A stretch of 32,974 bases of DNA from Ruminococcus sp. XPD3002 (GTDB lineage Bacteria; Bacillota; Clostridia; Oscillospirales; Ruminococcaceae). Shown piece by piece: positions 31,202-32,974 of the stretch. A program made the translations under genes and the position numbers. The stretch is taken from contig FPJT01000022.1 of NCBI GenBank assembly GCA_900119535.1, forward strand, positions 1-32,974, given 5' to 3'. Position 1 is the first letter of the stretch, and each line of letters begins with the position of its first letter. Below the pieces are notes generated by a model that saw only the letters and a program-made list of their open reading frames with translations, did not search any database and was not told where the DNA came from.

Positions 31202-32317
31202 ATGAACAAAGGCTCAAAAATATTGACCGTGCTTATTTGCGGAGTACTGATAGGCGGTTCTGTTTACAGACTGCGTTCTGTAGGCTTCCTTAAAAAACCG
31301 CCGAAGCCGCAGTATCTCACTGAGAGTGAAGCGGCAGTGCGTCCTGCGTACAGGCAGCTGAGTGAAAGGGAACAGACTGTCTATGAGGCGTTGATGCGCG
31401 GTATCAGTGAAAAAAGCGAGAATATTCAGTTCCCGTATGAGATAAGCGGAGACGAGTATACGAAGGTCTACTGCCTGTTTGAAAAGCAGGAGGGCGAGGC
31501 GTTTTACCTTGGTTCGTCTTACTTTGTTTCGGACAAGATGAGACGTGCGCACATAGAATATCGTGACGATACAGATACATTTGCGGAAAAAGAAGCTGCG
31601 CTGAGCAATGTTGAAAAAGAAGTCATCAGCGGACTGCCTGACAGTGAGGATGACTACGATAAAGTGCTTTATATCCACGATTATATAGTCAAAAACTGCG
31701 AGTACGTTACAGGTGAAGAAGCCTCATACAACTCGACGGCATACGGATGTCTCGTTGACCATAAGGCTAATTGTGAAGGCTATTCAAAGGCTTTCGGACT
31801 TCTTGCGGCGGATGCGGGACTTGAATCGGTGCTTGTTCTCGGAAGAACGGACAAGGACGAGAATCATGCGTGGAATCAGGTGAAAGTCAACGGCGAATGG
31901 TATAATATTGACGTGACATGGGATGATACAGACGATGACGGAATGGACAGAAAGCTCAATTTCCTGTGTGATGACGATATGTTCGGAAAAAATCATTATC
32001 CGCGTGATAACAATTTCGATATATACGAGTGCAAGGCTCTTGCTGCGAATTACTATGTGAGAAACGGCAGATGGGCTGAAACAGAGGAAGAGGCTGAAGA
32101 AATACTGAGAAATGCTCTGCGCGACGGAGGAACCGGCGTTGAACTGGTCTTTTCTAATCAGAAAGCGTATAGAAAGTTCAAGGAATTCTTCATTGAAAAC
32201 GAGTATATTTTCCGTGCGTACATCGAAGAAAGAAATTCGGAAGCAGCAAAAATTTCGGCGGCCTATACCGAGAATGAAGCTGCAAGATACCTGAAAATTG
32301 ATTTTTCAGAGTCATGA
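31202..32317 (+). CDS. Membrane-anchored transglutaminase-like protein
   Basis: This 371-residue protein has an N-terminal hydrophobic segment (about 7-24) that could be a signal anchor. A transglutaminase-like domain (about 150-250) keeps the full Cys/His/Asp triad: Cys191 in KANCEGYSKAF, His222 in DENHAWNQVKV and Asp237 in WYNIDVTWDD. Such domains in Firmicutes are usually extracellular proteases or cross-linkers acting on cell-wall or surface proteins. The acidic C-terminal part (about 285-371) is not recognised. The ribosome binding site is GAAAGGG. The gene probably shares the transcript of the NYN protein upstream. No intrinsic terminator was seen before the rRNA promoters. Confidence 0.88.
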   Translation: MNKGSKILTVLICGVLIGGSVYRLRSVGFLKKPPKPQYLTESEAAVRPAYRQLSEREQTVYEALMRGISEKSENIQFPYEISGDEYTKVYCLFEKQEGEAFYLGSSYFVSDKMRRAHIEYRDDTDTFAEKEAALSNVEKEVISGLPDSEDDYDKVLYIHDYIVKNCEYVTGEEASYNSTAYGCLVDHKANCEGYSKAFGLLAADAGLESVLVLGRTDKDENHAWNQVKVNGEWYNIDVTWDDTDDDGMDRKLNFLCDDDMFGKNHYPRDNNFDIYECKALAANYYVRNGRWAETEEEAEEILRNALRDGGTGVELVFSNQKAYRKFKEFFIENEYIFRAYIEERNSEAAKISAAYTENEAARYLKIDFSES

Positions 32318-32365
32318 TTGTCAGTTTTTAACAAATAAGTGTTGAAAACTCGGATGGTTTTCTAT

Positions 32366-32394
32366 TTGACAATTTGGAACTTTGGTGTTATAAT
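32366..32394 (+). promoter_or_regulatory. rRNA operon promoter P1
   Basis: Perfect TTGACA (32366-32371), N17 and TATAAT (32389-32394). It lies 131 bases upstream of P2. Together they give the tandem promoter layout usual for rRNA operons. Confidence 0.88.
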
Positions 32395-32474
32395 AAGATT
32401 ACTGTCAAACACGGACATAAAGCCAAGAAACAGATGAAAGTATTTTAGCTCCTGATCGATGCTCGAAAATATTT

Positions 32475-32525
32475 TCAAAAAAATCTGAAAAAGTACTTGA
32501 CAAAGGGTTCGAGTTGTGATATAAT
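32475..32525 (+). promoter_or_regulatory. rRNA operon promoter P2 with UP element
   Basis: Perfect TTGACA (32497-32502), N17 and TATAAT (32520-32525). TCAAAAAAATCTGAAA (32475-32490) just upstream is the same 16-mer found before the tRNA promoter, and GTTGTGATATAAT is also shared. Confidence 0.92.
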
Positions 32526-32531
32526 ATTAAA

Positions 32532-32718
32532 GCTGTCCCGCGAGGGAGGCAAACAGCATCTTGAAAATTAAACAATGCAAGAAAAAGTAATGACCCTTGA
32601 GATTCCTTTGCTGAGAAAGCAAAGAAATAGTCAAGCAAAGACTTTAAAACGCAGTAATAACGCAAGCGTTATTGAACAGGATTGATTTCACAAGTACGAA
32701 GTACTTATGATATACAAC
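32532..32718 (+). other. rRNA leader
   Basis: The 187-base leader holds three clear hairpins: GCTGT/ACAGC with inner CCC-GCGA-GGG (32532-32557), AATAACG/CGTTATT around CAAG (32656-32673), and AAGTAC/GTACTT around GAA (32692-32706). A TTGAAAATTAAACA segment near 32561 lies where a boxA-type antitermination signal would be, but it does not match the consensus well. No gene is present here. Confidence 0.6.
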
Positions 32719-32974
32719 TTTATAAAGAGTTTGATCCTGGCTCAGGACGAACGCTGGCGGCACGCTTAACACATGCAAGTCGAACGGAGAATATTTGGTT
32801 TACTGAGTATTCTTAGTGGCGGACGGGTGAGTAACACGTGAGCAACCTGCCTTTGAGAGAGGGATAGCTTCTGGAAACGGATGGTAATACCTCATAACAT
32901 ACAGAGACCGCATGATTTTTGTATCAAAGATTTATCACTCAAAGATGGGCTCGCGTCTGATTAGATAGTTGGTG
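32719..32974 (+). rRNA. 16S ribosomal RNA, 5' end (partial)
   Basis: AGAGTTTGATCCTGGCTCAG begins at 32726, which places the 16S 5' end near 32719 by comparison with the E. coli numbering. The sequence continues with ACGAACGCTGGCGGC and the GGCGGACGGGTGAGTAAC block. It runs off the window edge. It starts the second rRNA operon in the same orientation as the one at the left edge. Confidence 0.97.

Overview
The window is most likely a chromosomal segment of a Ruminococcus-type anaerobic Firmicute (Oscillospiraceae). Three secreted proteins carry type I dockerin repeats, which is the signature of a cellulosome-type cell surface. A gene order related to Bacillus subtilis yaaO-holB-yaaT and a ymdB-spoVS pair place it in the Firmicutes. 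Endospore-associated genes (dpaA, dpaB, spoVS, yunB) suggest sporulation ancestry. The genus is inferred from protein content, not from a database match. Most genes have moderate GC with strong AGGAGG-type ribosome binding sites and TTGACA/TATAAT promoters.

Layout: the window runs from the end of one rRNA operon (23S 3' end, 5S, terminator; 1-342) to the start of another in the same orientation (tandem promoters, leader, 16S 5' end; 32366-32974). Directly behind the 5S terminator lies an AT-rich gene for a polytopic membrane protein. Two minus-strand genes follow: a Cthe_2159-type carbohydrate-binding lipoprotein and a CNNM/CorC-type membrane protein. Next come dpaAB (dipicolinate synthase), a small glycine-zipper membrane protein with its own promoter, leader and terminator, and a five-gene transcription unit nadB - dockerin/VanY peptidase - nadC - beta-lactamase-fold lipoprotein - 57-residue membrane protein. 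A compact three-gene cassette (13264-15069) looks like phage tail or baseplate genes without any other phage genes.

A minus-strand CAP/dockerin gene then faces a LexA-type (SOS) promoter with two operators. This promoter drives a two-gene unit: a small helical protein and a sigma-70 region-4-like protein. The minus-strand housekeeping unit yaaO-like decarboxylase - holB - ricT - queH follows. The 582-base gap 20933-21514 contains a branched palindromic element and then a consensus promoter feeding six back-to-back perfect hairpins just before ymdB. Next are spoVS, a SAM-I riboswitch with metK and a threonine-tailed unknown protein, a second cluster of packed palindromes, yunB, and an unusual single-chain XRE-cupin-acyl-CoA synthetase. 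A leucine-rich-repeat/dockerin protein, a Val-Asp-Phe-Gly tRNA cluster, a NYN/double OST-HTH (LOTUS) protein and a transglutaminase-like protein complete the window.

The most promising points are: the promoter-linked six-hairpin array; the SOS-controlled sigma-like pair near the orphan tail-like cassette; the XRE-cupin-ligase fusion; the wall peptidase inside an NAD operon; and the rRNA-linked membrane protein gene. All need searches or experiments that could not be run here.
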